Positions 27,746-36,280 of a stretch of DNA of 64,000 bases are shown here, one piece after another. Source of the DNA: Porphyrobacter sp. IPPAS B-1204 (GTDB lineage Bacteria > Pseudomonadota > Alphaproteobacteria > Sphingomonadales > Sphingomonadaceae); NCBI GenBank assembly GCA_003724185.1, contig RHGM01000003.1, positions 496,001 through 560,000 on the forward strand, read 5' to 3'. The first letter of the stretch is position 1, and every line of letters begins with the position of its first letter. Below the pieces are notes generated by a model that saw nothing but the letters and a program-made list of their open reading frames with translations, did not search any database and had not been told where the DNA came from. A program made the translations under genes and the position numbers.

Positions 27746-28405
27746 ATGACAGGTTACGAGCTTTCGCAGGAACGCAAGGTTACCCGCTGGAAGCGGAAGG
27801 TGCGGCAGTATTTCGGACCTTGGGGCGTTTTCTTTCAGGGGTTTGTCGAACATCCCGTGATGGTCGGTTCGATCATCCCGTCCTCGCGCTTCACCATCAA
27901 GAGCATGCTCGCCCCCGTCGATTGGGAGCGCTGCCGCCTGTTTGTCGAATACGGGCCGGGGGTCGGCACTTTCTGCCGTCCGGTGCTCGACCGGTTGCGG
28001 CGTGATGGCACGCTGATCGTGATCGACACCAACCCGCTCTTCATCGACTATCTCAACCGCACCATCGCCGACAGCCGCTTCGTCGCGGTGCTCGGATCGG
28101 CCGAGGATGTGGAAGACATCATCCGCGCCCACGGCCACGAACAGGCCGATTACGTGCTTTCAGGCCTGCCGTTCTCCACCCTGCCCCAAGGCCTCGGCCC
28201 GCGCATCGCGGCGGCCACCCACCGCGTGATCCGCCCCGGCGGCGCATTCCTGACCTACCAGTTCAGCAAGGCCGCGCAGAATTACAACGCGCGCTATTTC
28301 GACCGGGTCGACAGCGGGTTCGAATGGCTGAACATCCTCCCCTGCCGCCTCGCGTGGAGCTGGAAGGACGAGGCGGCGCGGGGCGATGGCGGGGCTGAGG
28401 GCTGA
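27746..28405 (+). CDS. Class I SAM-dependent methyltransferase, PmtA-like
   Basis: About 219-residue cytoplasmic methyltransferase. The SAM-binding motif I is FVEYGPGVGTF, motif II is IVIDTNPLF, and SGLPFSTLP matches the motif IV position of rRNA adenine dimethylase and phospholipid N-methyltransferase relatives. The N-terminal GSIIPSSRF is typical of PmtA-like proteins that methylate phosphatidylethanolamine, so a role in phosphatidylcholine synthesis is a fair guess. AAAGGA (27728-27733) is 6 bases from an in-frame TTG at 27740 and 12 from ATG 27746, so a TTG start is a real alternative. Confidence 0.75.
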   Translation: MTGYELSQERKVTRWKRKVRQYFGPWGVFFQGFVEHPVMVGSIIPSSRFTIKSMLAPVDWERCRLFVEYGPGVGTFCRPVLDRLRRDGTLIVIDTNPLFIDYLNRTIADSRFVAVLGSAEDVEDIIRAHGHEQADYVLSGLPFSTLPQGLGPRIAAATHRVIRPGGAFLTYQFSKAAQNYNARYFDRVDSGFEWLNILPCRLAWSWKDEAARGDGGAEG

Positions 28406-28444
28406 CAGTTCAAGCCGGGCTGACGATGGCCGCTTTGGAGGCAG

Positions 28445-28921
28445 CTAAGCCCCATCCTCGTGAAACCAGATCAGGCCAACCTCGCTGTTTTTCGTCGAGC
28501 AGCATAACACCAGCTGTTCTGGATTTCTGGTAAGCGCAGCGATCTTGTGGGAGTTGCGGATCAGCGCCCGAACCATTGCCCGGAAGAATGGCACAGAGTT
28601 GTTGGGCGCCTTTATGGGCTCCCATCCAAGCATTTTGTACTGGAATTCACCCAACGAAAAGCTCCTGCCCGTGTTGCAGTTCCACACGGTTGCAGTCTCC
28701 AGATCACTCCGTTTAATGGCTGCAAAGAATTGCTCTCTGTTGAACGCGTTGCTGGCCCGAACGGTCCGCTGAGAATTGTAGACCGTGTCGGCGCATACTT
28801 CGACAGCCCAACCCTCATGATCATAATAGAGCGCGAAGGTGTAGATATCCACCTTCTTGTCGAAGAGAATATTCAGTGCCTTGTCGATGACCATGTCAAA
28901 GGTCTTGTCATATACGCTCAT
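28445..28921 (-). CDS. Hypothetical protein of atypical base composition
   Basis: 158-residue soluble protein without signal peptide or membrane helix; I do not recognise its family. It is visibly richer in A and T than everything around it, with codons such as TTT, ATA and AAT that are rare elsewhere, so it is probably a recent arrival. Aromatic and charged residues are frequent (VDIYTFALYYDHEGWAVEV). That segment recalls the start of DUF4303-type proteins, some of which are immunity proteins of toxin systems, but the match is from memory and weak. No toxin gene is adjacent. Confidence 0.7.
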   Translation of the reverse strand: MSVYDKTFDMVIDKALNILFDKKVDIYTFALYYDHEGWAVEVCADTVYNSQRTVRASNAFNREQFFAAIKRSDLETATVWNCNTGRSFSLGEFQYKMLGWEPIKAPNNSVPFFRAMVRALIRNSHKIAALTRNPEQLVLCCSTKNSEVGLIWFHEDGA

Positions 28922-28989
28922 GCGGGTGGGGTATCACGAGGGCGGTAAAATTCAATGCTTACAGGGAGAAGGGACAGGCGTGATCTGCC

Positions 28990-29940
28990 CTACTTCACCC
29001 CCAGCGCCGCGGCCTGATCGCGCAACTGCGCCGCAGCGCCCGGGTTTGCCTTGACCGCCGCTTCCAGCGCAGCCTTGGCCTTGGCGGGCTCGCCCAGCGT
29101 CATGCGGCTGCGCATCAGCATCACCCAGCCATCGACATTCTTCGGCTCGGCCTGAAGCCGGGATTCCAGTTGCGCAACCATTCCTTCGGCCATTTCGCGC
29201 TGTTCGGATGGCTTCATCGCGCCTGCCGCAGCAACCTCTGCCGCGCTGGGGCCACGCAAGTTCGCCGACGCGGCTTCGCCTGCCACGCTGCCTGATCCGG
29301 GGGCAAGCAGCGCGGGTTTGCGGCCTTCCTGCGCCTTGGCGATGCGCGGGGCGACGTCGATCTTGTTGATCTGGCCCACCTGTTCGATGGTGCGCACCAG
29401 ATCGGCCTCCCACGGCGCGCCCTGCGGGCTATCGGCCAAGAGATCGAGCCACGCGGCAATCGCGCCTTCGTGATCCTTGTCCAAGTCCTTCTTCGCCGCG
29501 AGGAAATAGCGCGCGCGGGGATCGGATGCGTCAAGGGCAACCGCCTTCTGGAACGCGGCCAGCGCCTCTGGCGGCAGCGGATCGCGCTCGCTTGCCAGCA
29601 CCAGCGTTTCGCCCAGCGCCGACCACAGCACAGCTTCGTCCGGGGCGATTTCGAGTGCGCGGCGGTAGGCGGCGGCAGCCTCGGCGTATTGGCCCTGCCC
29701 GAAATAGGCATAGGCCAGATCGCTCCACGGGCCGGCATCGTCCTTTGATGCTTCGGCAGCGGCGCGCAATTGTTCGATCGAGGCGGCATCGTCAGCCGGG
29801 GCAGCAGGCGCACTTGGCCCGCGTGAACCCTCGTAGATATTGTAGCCGACCGAGCCTGCCGCCAGCAGCAGCGCCGCGCCCAGCAAGACCCAGCCCGCTT
29901 TTGAAGTTTCGCCCTGCGGCGATTGATCCCCGGTTCCCAT
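28990..29940 (-). CDS. TPR protein resembling cytochrome c maturation factor CcmI (CycH)
   Basis: 316-residue membrane-anchored protein: one N-terminal helix (AGWVLLGAALLLAAGSVGYN), then a periplasmic region with tetratricopeptide repeats (about 70-160: WSDLAYAYFGQGQYAEAAAA, YRRALEIAPDEAVLWSALGE). The C-terminal part (MAEGMVAQLESRLQAEPKNV, then DGWVMLMRSRMTLGEPAKA) matches the CcmI pattern of apocytochrome-binding TPRs. CcmI hands apocytochromes c to the heme lyase. It is divergent from a cluster encoding some 24 c-type hemes, which makes a dedicated maturation role plausible. No other ccm genes are near. Confidence 0.75.
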   Translation of the reverse strand: MGTGDQSPQGETSKAGWVLLGAALLLAAGSVGYNIYEGSRGPSAPAAPADDAASIEQLRAAAEASKDDAGPWSDLAYAYFGQGQYAEAAAAYRRALEIAPDEAVLWSALGETLVLASERDPLPPEALAAFQKAVALDASDPRARYFLAAKKDLDKDHEGAIAAWLDLLADSPQGAPWEADLVRTIEQVGQINKIDVAPRIAKAQEGRKPALLAPGSGSVAGEAASANLRGPSAAEVAAAGAMKPSEQREMAEGMVAQLESRLQAEPKNVDGWVMLMRSRMTLGEPAKAKAALEAAVKANPGAAAQLRDQAAALGVK

Positions 29941-30048
29941 GCCAGACCGCTAGCACCGCCCGCCAGACGGGGCAATTCGCTCTGGCATCGGGGGCCGTTT
30001 TGGGTATGGTGCATACAGGGGTGCGCTCTATCCGAAGGGGGAGGATAG

Positions 30049-32586
30049 GTGGGCGAGATTTACACAGTCGCCATCATCGGTTCCGGGCCCGCAGGCCTGA
30101 GCGCTGCTGCGCGTGCGGCGGCCCTCGGCCTGAGCCACGTGCTGCTCGAAAAGACCGATCACCTGTCGGACACGATCTACAAATACCAGAAGGGCAAGCA
30201 CGTGATGGCTACCCCTTCCAATCTGGTGCTGCGCAGCGACATCGATTTCGAGGCGGGCAAGCGCGAGGTCATCCTCGGCCTGTGGGACGAGCAGATCGAA
30301 GGCCACAAGGTCAATGTGAAATACATGGCCGAGGCCAAGGCGATCCGGGGGACGGGCGATGCGATCCCCGGTTCTGTCCAGCAGCTCGTCACCCGTGCGC
30401 GGGATGGCACGAAGTCGGTGCGCGAAATCCAGCGCCACGCCCCGCCCTATGCGATTGAACTGACAAAGGGCGAGGTGGTGATGGCGGAAAACGTCATCCT
30501 TGCCATCGGCACGCAGGGCAACCCCAACCGGATGCGCTGCCCCGGCGCGGACCTGCCCCACATCCAGTACCAGCTCGATGATCCGGCGGAATATGTCGAC
30601 GAGCATATCGTCATCGTCGGCACCGGAGATGCAGGAATCGAAAATGCGCGCGGCCTTGCCGAAGACCCGGCGCAGCGCAACACCGTCTCGATCCTCAACC
30701 GCGGGACGGAATTCCCGACCGCCAAGGATGCCAACGTCAAGGCGCTGATGGCGGATCACGAAGCCGGCAAGCTGATGATCCGCACCGAAAGCGAGACCAA
30801 GTCGATCGAGCCCGGCTTCATCACGCTGACCACCCGCGACGGGGAAATCCGCATCCCGTGTGACCGGATCATCGCCCGCATCGGCTCTGCCCCGCCGCGT
30901 GCTTTCGTGGAGGAATGCGGGATCGAATTCACCAGCGAGGATCGCGGCGCTTTCCCGCGCCTGTCCCCGGTGTTCGAAAGCACCGCGCCCGGCATCTTCG
31001 TGATCGGCGCGCTGGCGGGCTATCCGCTGATCAAGCACTGCATGAACCAGGGCCACGATGTCATCGAGTTCATCAATGGCAACACCGATCTGAAGCCTGC
31101 GGACGAGCCGATCATCGCCGCCAAGTTCGCCGATCTTCCCGGCAATCGCAGCACCGAGGAATGGCTCGAATTCCTGCGCGGCAATGTGTCGATCCTGAAT
31201 GGCATGAACCCCTTGCAGATGCGCGAATTCATGCTCGACAGCGAGGCAAAGTTCTTCAGCGCAGGCGAGGTGATCTTTGAACGCAACGCCCCCGGATCAT
31301 CGCTGTTCGGCATCGCCAGCGGGTCGGTGGCGGTGGAGGTCAATCCGGCTGATCCTTCGGTCACGATCCCCATTGAGGCCGGATCGATCTTCGGCGAAGT
31401 CGGGCTGATCTCGGGCCGCCGCCGTGGGGCCACGATCCGTGCGGCGGAAGACACCATCGTGGTCGAAATCTCGCGCCTTGCCGCGTTGAAGCTGCAATCG
31501 CAGGTGCCTTCAGCGAAGGCCGCGATCCAGCGCATCTCGATCGAGCGGCAACTGCTCCAGATGTTCGGATCGGGCCTGACCCGCGAAGATGTCGCGCCCC
31601 TGGTTGAAGCCGCCAAGGTCGAGGAAAAGCGCGCTGGCGAGGTGGTGGTCACCGAAGGCGCGGACGACAAGGACGTGTTCATCATCCGGCGCGGTTCGAT
31701 GATCGTCGAAAAGCAGGTGGGGGACAGGCCGGTGTTCCTGTCCTACCTTCCCGCCGGGTCATACTTCGGTGAAATGGCGGTGATCGACGGGAGCACCCGC
31801 ACCGCCACGGTCAAGGCCGCGATCAAGTCCGAAGTGATCCGCCTGCCGGGCGAAGGCTTTCTGGACCTGCTCGCCCGCAACCCCGCCCTGCGCGAACGGG
31901 CGATGGCGGACATGGCCGGACGCCGCGCCACCAACGCCTTTATCGAAGGGCAGAAGGACAGCTTCTCCAGCGTCGTCGACATGTATTCGCAGACCGCGCA
32001 GTTCCTGGTCGACAACGGCATCGGCGAGGCGACCGATGTGCTGCTGATCGACGAGAAGCTGTGCATCGGCTGCGACAATTGCGAGAAAGCCTGCGCCGAC
32101 AGCCACGATGGCCTGTCTCGCCTCGACCGCGAGGCGGGCAAGACCTACGCCCACCTCCATGTGCCGACATCATGCCGCCACTGCGAACACCCGCATTGCA
32201 TGGCCGACTGCCCGCCCAACGCGATCAAGCGCGGCCCCGATGGCGAGGTGTTCATCGACGAAACCTGCATCGGCTGCGGCAATTGCCAGAGGAACTGCCC
32301 CTACGGCGTGATCCGCATGGATGCCAAGCCGCCCAAAAAGCCCAGCCTGCTGCAATGGATGCTGTTCGGCTCTGGCCCCGGTCCGGGCGAGGCATCCTAT
32401 AGCTGGCGTAAAAAGGCCGCCGAAAAGGAAGGCACCGCAAAGGCCAAGCTGGCGATCAAATGCGATATGTGTTCGGGCATCGACGGCGGCCCGGCCTGCG
32501 TGCGCGCCTGCCCCACGGGCGCGGCGATCCGTGTGGCGCCCGACAAGTTCCTGACCTTCACCAAGCTGACCGAGGATGTCGAATAG
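30049..32586 (+). CDS. Fusion of flavin reductase, two cNMP-binding domains and a four-cluster ferredoxin
   Basis: 845-residue cytoplasmic redox protein with an unusual build. Residues 1 to about 330 are a two-dinucleotide-domain flavoprotein: FAD motif GSGPAG at 11-16, NAD(P) motif IVGTGDAGIENA near 190, and FAD-closing GIFVIGALAGYP near 315. The CxxC of thioredoxin reductase is missing, so it is not a disulfide reductase. Two cyclic-nucleotide-binding domains follow (about 385-500 and 507-630; GSIFGEVGLISGRRRGATIR and GSYFGEMAVIDGSTRTATVK). The end (664-845) is a DmsB/HybA-like ferredoxin with 16 Cys in four groups (CIGCDNCEKAC, CRHCEHPHCMADC, CIGCGNCQRNC, CDMCSGIDGGPACVRAC), enough for four [4Fe-4S] clusters. 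GTG start with GGGGGAGGA upstream. It overlaps the cytochrome b-like gene by one base. Probably it joins NAD(P)H to membrane electron carriers under cyclic-nucleotide control. Confidence 0.88.
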   Translation: MGEIYTVAIIGSGPAGLSAAARAAALGLSHVLLEKTDHLSDTIYKYQKGKHVMATPSNLVLRSDIDFEAGKREVILGLWDEQIEGHKVNVKYMAEAKAIRGTGDAIPGSVQQLVTRARDGTKSVREIQRHAPPYAIELTKGEVVMAENVILAIGTQGNPNRMRCPGADLPHIQYQLDDPAEYVDEHIVIVGTGDAGIENARGLAEDPAQRNTVSILNRGTEFPTAKDANVKALMADHEAGKLMIRTESETKSIEPGFITLTTRDGEIRIPCDRIIARIGSAPPRAFVEECGIEFTSEDRGAFPRLSPVFESTAPGIFVIGALAGYPLIKHCMNQGHDVIEFINGNTDLKPADEPIIAAKFADLPGNRSTEEWLEFLRGNVSILNGMNPLQMREFMLDSEAKFFSAGEVIFERNAPGSSLFGIASGSVAVEVNPADPSVTIPIEAGSIFGEVGLISGRRRGATIRAAEDTIVVEISRLAALKLQSQVPSAKAAIQRISIERQLLQMFGSGLTREDVAPLVEAAKVEEKRAGEVVVTEGADDKDVFIIRRGSMIVEKQVGDRPVFLSYLPAGSYFGEMAVIDGSTRTATVKAAIKSEVIRLPGEGFLDLLARNPALRERAMADMAGRRATNAFIEGQKDSFSSVVDMYSQTAQFLVDNGIGEATDVLLIDEKLCIGCDNCEKACADSHDGLSRLDREAGKTYAHLHVPTSCRHCEHPHCMADCPPNAIKRGPDGEVFIDETCIGCGNCQRNCPYGVIRMDAKPPKKPSLLQWMLFGSGPGPGEASYSWRKKAAEKEGTAKAKLAIKCDMCSGIDGGPACVRACPTGAAIRVAPDKFLTFTKLTEDVE

Positions 32587-33458
32587 TGGCGACGTCTGCG
32601 AAAGGCCCGGCCAACACCCGCTTCAGGCAGGACGAGAAGCGGCGCGATTCCGATCATGTCAGCTTTCTGAAGCATCGGGGATTTCGCTGGCTGTGGATCG
32701 CGCTGGCGCTCAGCGCGGCGTCGATTGCCGGCTATGTCCTGATTGATCAGGAGCCGCGCCCCAATGGCGGCACGTGGTACGGATATACGCTCGGCACCAT
32801 TGGCCTCGGCCTGATCCTGTGGCTGTCCCTGCTGGGGGTGAGGAAACGGCGGATCAATCCCGGCGCATGGAGCCTGAAGGCGTGGACCAGTGCCCACGTC
32901 TATCTCGGCCTGTCGCTGATCGTGGTGGGGACGCTGCACACAGGGTTCCAGATCGGCTGGAACGTCCACACCCTCGCCTATGTGTTGATGCTGCTGGTCA
33001 TCGCGACGGGGATTTACGGCGTGATCGTCTATGCCACCCTGCCCGCCAGCCTCAGCGCAAACCGCAAGGAAATGACCCGAGCCCAGATGCTGGATGCGTT
33101 GACCGCGATTGACCGCCAGCTGGAAAGCGCCGCGCAGCCGCTGGGGCGGGCCGAGGCTGATCTGGTGATCGCCGCGCTGGGGCAGGACGTGTTTCACGGC
33201 GGGGCGTGGGGGCGGCTGACCGGGAGCTATCCGCGCTGCGCCACGACGCGCGCGCTGAACGGAATGGGCGGGCATTCGGACGAGACGGCGCGGGTCGCCG
33301 CCCTGCTCGCAAAGCGCCGCGAACAGCTTGCCCAGATCCGCGGCGCGCTGCGCATCCGGGCGCTGCTGGAAGTGTGGCTGTTCATCCACATCCCCCTCAC
33401 CATCGCCCTGATCGCCGCGCTCGCCGCGCATGTCATCTCCGTGTTCTACTACTGGTGA
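32586..33458 (+). CDS. Membrane cytochrome b-like electron carrier
   Basis: 290-residue inner-membrane protein with about five helices: one near 35-52, one near 66-84, a pair near 100-150 and one at the very C-terminus. His residues sit within or beside helices in the manner of b-heme ligands: SAHVYLGLSLIVVGTLH, GWNVHTLAY and IHIPLTIALIAALAAHVISV. Between the helices is a soluble stretch (about 165-255) with a coiled-coil look. It starts at GTG overlapping the previous stop. Role inferred from context: quinone- or heme-linked membrane step between the Fe-S fusion protein in the cytoplasm and the multiheme protein encoded next. It is not one of the standard NrfD or cytochrome b561 families that I can name with certainty. 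Confidence 0.75.
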   Translation: MATSAKGPANTRFRQDEKRRDSDHVSFLKHRGFRWLWIALALSAASIAGYVLIDQEPRPNGGTWYGYTLGTIGLGLILWLSLLGVRKRRINPGAWSLKAWTSAHVYLGLSLIVVGTLHTGFQIGWNVHTLAYVLMLLVIATGIYGVIVYATLPASLSANRKEMTRAQMLDALTAIDRQLESAAQPLGRAEADLVIAALGQDVFHGGAWGRLTGSYPRCATTRALNGMGGHSDETARVAALLAKRREQLAQIRGALRIRALLEVWLFIHIPLTIALIAALAAHVISVFYYW

Positions 33459-33468
33459 GGGGCGGACG

Positions 33469-35274
33469 ATGGCATTCCTGATCCGCACCATCGATTTCAC
33501 CGCCGCCGGACGCGAGATCGTCCGCGACCGGGTGGCGGAGCAAGCCAGCCTCACCGTAGGCCGTGCAGCGGAATGCGACATCCACCTGCCCGATCTGGCG
33601 GTCGAACAGCAGCATGTGCGGATCACCACTGCGGCGGACGGGACGCTGGCGGTGGAGGCGCTCGGCACGCTGGGCTTTGCGCTCGATGGCCGGGTGGTGA
33701 TGGACGGCGTCATCGACCCGCGCACCGGGGGCGAGATCGCGCTGGGCGCGGCGCGGCTGGCGGTGGCGCGTGAGGCCGATGGCCGGACGATCATCACTAT
33801 CCGCCAGATCGCCACCGATGAGGGAAAAGGCGACACCCTGCGCGGCTTTGCCCTCGCCAGCGCGCTGCCGTCCAAGCGGGCGATGAGCTGGGTGCTGGCG
33901 GGCGCGATCCTGCTGTTGCTCCTGCTGGTGCCCGTCGCCAGCCACCTCACCCGCACCCCTGCCAAACCTGATCCGACCGGCAAGACGCCGGGCACCGTGC
34001 TGCTGGACAGCGCGTGGACGAGCGGGGAATTGTCGCTGAAGCACCACGATCTTGAGGACAATTGCGAAAGCTGCCACGTCGCCGCTTTCGAGAGCGTGCA
34101 GGATGAAACCTGCATCAGCTGCCACAAGGACACCGGCGATCATGCGCCGATGGGGCGGCTGGCCAAGGGCAGCCCCGCGCTCTCCCCCGGCGATGCGCTG
34201 CAATGGCGGATCGCGCAAGGCTTTGGCAAGGAAGGCCCGCTGGGCTGCGTGTCCTGCCATTCCGAACATGAAGGGCCGAAACGCCAGCAGGCAGGCGGGG
34301 AGGCGTTCTGTTCGGACTGCCACAACACGCTCGACACCCGCCTGACCGACACGGCGCTGGCCAACGCGCATGATTTCGGCAAGGGCCACCCGCAGTTCCG
34401 TCCGGCCTATTACGCCAGCTTCGGTGCGGCAAAGCCGGTGCGCGCCGCACCGGGGGCAAAGCCGGTTGAACGCTCCGGCCTTGTCTTCCCGCATGATGTC
34501 CACATGGATGCACGCGGCGGAGCGGCGCGGATGGCGGTCAGCCTTGGCCAATATGGCAAGCCGCTGGAATGCAAGGACTGCCACAGCCTGAACGCCGACA
34601 AGATCGGGTTCAAGGAAGTCAGGATGGAGGATAGCTGCGAAGCCTGCCACAGCCTTGTTTCCGGGCGCGGGGTCGGAGGGTTCACTAAGCTGCGCCACGG
34701 CGATGTGAAGGATCTGGCCGAAGACCTCGCCCGCATTTCATCCGGCCCGCGCGCATCCGCCGGCCCCGCCCGCCAGCGCCCCGGCCAGATCGGCAGCGGC
34801 GCGCCCGCCTATCGGGCCGATTTCGGCCGCCCGGTGCGCGCCTATATCGGGCTGTCGAATGCGCTGTCAGCGGGCGGTGTGTGTACCGAATGTCACCTGC
34901 CGACCCGCGGCCCGACGGGGCAGGCCGATCTGATGCCGGTCAACCTGCCCGACCGCTTCCTGACCAGCGGCTATTTCAACCATGAGGCGCACAAAAAGGA
35001 GAAATGCACCGATTGCCACGCGGCGGACACCTCGAAGGCGGCCGCCGATCTGCTGATCCCGGACCTCAAGAGCTGCCGCGAATGCCACCTCGGCGCGACG
35101 GCGGTGAAGACAAAGAAAATCGTGCCGAGCGACTGCGCCATGTGCCATGCCTATCACCTGCCAGCCGGGCAATGGACGGGCTTGGGGTCTCCCAAGGGCC
35201 CCGCGCCCCATTACAAGCCGCCGCCTCCTGCAAAAACGACAGTTGCAGCAATTGCAGCAAAGACTAAACCATAG
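33469..35274 (+). CDS. FHA domain / transmembrane / decaheme cytochrome c fusion
   Basis: 601-residue single-pass membrane protein joining a signalling domain to a redox domain. Residues 1 to about 105 form an FHA phosphothreonine-recognition domain (SLTVGRAAECDIHLPDLAVE). A helix at about 138-160 (VLAGAILLLLLLVPVASHL) crosses the membrane. The rest, about 190-590, carries ten CXXCH motifs (CESCH, CISCH, CVSCH, CSDCH, CKDCH, CEACH, CTECH, CTDCH, CRECH, CAMCH), hence ten c-type hemes in the periplasm. It starts 10 bases after the cytochrome b-like gene and is followed after 2 bases by the phosphodiesterase gene. Likely role: periplasmic wire of a trans-envelope chain, with the FHA side docking a phosphorylated cytoplasmic partner. 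Confidence 0.85.
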   Translation: MAFLIRTIDFTAAGREIVRDRVAEQASLTVGRAAECDIHLPDLAVEQQHVRITTAADGTLAVEALGTLGFALDGRVVMDGVIDPRTGGEIALGAARLAVAREADGRTIITIRQIATDEGKGDTLRGFALASALPSKRAMSWVLAGAILLLLLLVPVASHLTRTPAKPDPTGKTPGTVLLDSAWTSGELSLKHHDLEDNCESCHVAAFESVQDETCISCHKDTGDHAPMGRLAKGSPALSPGDALQWRIAQGFGKEGPLGCVSCHSEHEGPKRQQAGGEAFCSDCHNTLDTRLTDTALANAHDFGKGHPQFRPAYYASFGAAKPVRAAPGAKPVERSGLVFPHDVHMDARGGAARMAVSLGQYGKPLECKDCHSLNADKIGFKEVRMEDSCEACHSLVSGRGVGGFTKLRHGDVKDLAEDLARISSGPRASAGPARQRPGQIGSGAPAYRADFGRPVRAYIGLSNALSAGGVCTECHLPTRGPTGQADLMPVNLPDRFLTSGYFNHEAHKKEKCTDCHAADTSKAAADLLIPDLKSCRECHLGATAVKTKKIVPSDCAMCHAYHLPAGQWTGLGSPKGPAPHYKPPPPAKTTVAAIAAKTKP

Positions 35275-35276
35275 CG

Positions 35277-36164
35277 ATGAGCGGGGGCGCCTCTTCACCG
35301 GGCCGCGCGGTGCTGATCGCGCAGATGACCGACATCCATGTCGGCTTCGCCCCTGACGAACGCCCCGAAGAATTGAACCTCACCCGCTTCCGCGCAACCT
35401 TGGCGCGGTTGCTTGGTGGGGCGAACCGCCCCGACATGCTGGTGCTATCGGGCGACATCACCGATCATGGCGATGCGGAAAGCTTCGCCAAGACCGCCGA
35501 ATTGCTGGCCGATTGCCCCTGCCCGATCCTGCCGCTGGTCGGCAACCACGATAGCCGCGCCGGGCTGCTGGGGGCTTTCCCCCAGGTTGTGCCGGCTGAC
35601 GGGGGCTTCCTGCACTATGTCGTCGAAGCGCCACTGGGCCTCAGGATCATCTGTCTCGACACGTTGGAGGAAGGCCGTCACGGCGGGGCTTTCTGCGATG
35701 CGCGTGCCGCATGGCTGGCGGCGCGGCTGGCCGAGGCGCCCGATGCTCCGACGCTGATCTTCATGCACCACCCGCCTGTGGTCGCCGGGATCGACTGGAT
35801 GGACCCTGCGCCGGGTGAACCATGGATGGAGCGCCTGCACGAAGTGCTTGAGGGGCAGCATCAGGTGCAGGCGATCCATTGCGGGCACCTGCACCGCCAG
35901 ATCGTGACGCGGTTTGCGGGGATACCGCTGGGTGTGACCCCGTCAGTCGCGCCCTTGGTGGCGATGGACCTCAGCCCCATCGACAAGGACGCGCCCGACA
36001 ACCGCGAGCTTATCACCACCGAGCCGCCGACCTATGCCCTGCACCGCTGGGACGGGCAGGCGCTGGTGTCGCATTACGAGCGGGTGGGCGATTGGCAGGT
36101 GCTGGCGCGTTTCCATGCGGGCCTGCAGCCGATGATCGAAGGCATGTTCGCCGAGCGCGATTGA
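35277..36164 (+). CDS. Metallophosphoesterase, CpdA-like cyclic-nucleotide phosphodiesterase
   Basis: 295-residue calcineurin-like phosphoesterase. All five metal-binding motifs are seen in order: QMTDIHVGF (DxH), LSGDITDHGD (GD), LVGNHDSR (GNHD), IFMHHPP (H) and HCGHLHRQ (GHxH). Length and motif set match CpdA, the class III 3',5'-cAMP phosphodiesterase. It is the last gene of the operon that begins with the twin cNMP-domain protein, so enzyme and receptor for the same second messenger may be made together. Other substrates of the superfamily cannot be excluded. A repeat element begins two bases after its stop. Confidence 0.85.
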   Translation: MSGGASSPGRAVLIAQMTDIHVGFAPDERPEELNLTRFRATLARLLGGANRPDMLVLSGDITDHGDAESFAKTAELLADCPCPILPLVGNHDSRAGLLGAFPQVVPADGGFLHYVVEAPLGLRIICLDTLEEGRHGGAFCDARAAWLAARLAEAPDAPTLIFMHHPPVVAGIDWMDPAPGEPWMERLHEVLEGQHQVQAIHCGHLHRQIVTRFAGIPLGVTPSVAPLVAMDLSPIDKDAPDNRELITTEPPTYALHRWDGQALVSHYERVGDWQVLARFHAGLQPMIEGMFAERD

Positions 36165-36166
36165 TT

Positions 36167-36270
36167 TCGTCATTGCGAGGAGCCGATGGCGACGTGGCAA
36201 TCCATGGACTGCCCGCGCACCTTGGCGCAGCGGCGGTTCATGGATTGCTTCGCTACGCTCGCAATGACGA
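36167..36270. repeat. REP-like palindromic intergenic element
   Basis: About 104 bases bounded by a perfect 13-bp inverted repeat, TCGTCATTGCGAG (36167-36179) and CTCGCAATGACGA (36258-36270). Inside are CAATCCATGGA and TTCATGGATTG, again inverted. This is the layout of the short palindromic repeats common in sphingomonad intergenic DNA. It fills the gap between two convergent operons and could stop transcripts from both. It encodes nothing. Confidence 0.8.
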
Positions 36271-36280
36271 AGGTAAAAAC

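Noticed and set aside
30049..31100. Reading the flavin domain as thioredoxin reductase
   Set aside because: The redox-active CxxC is absent and the protein continues into cNMP and Fe-S domains.
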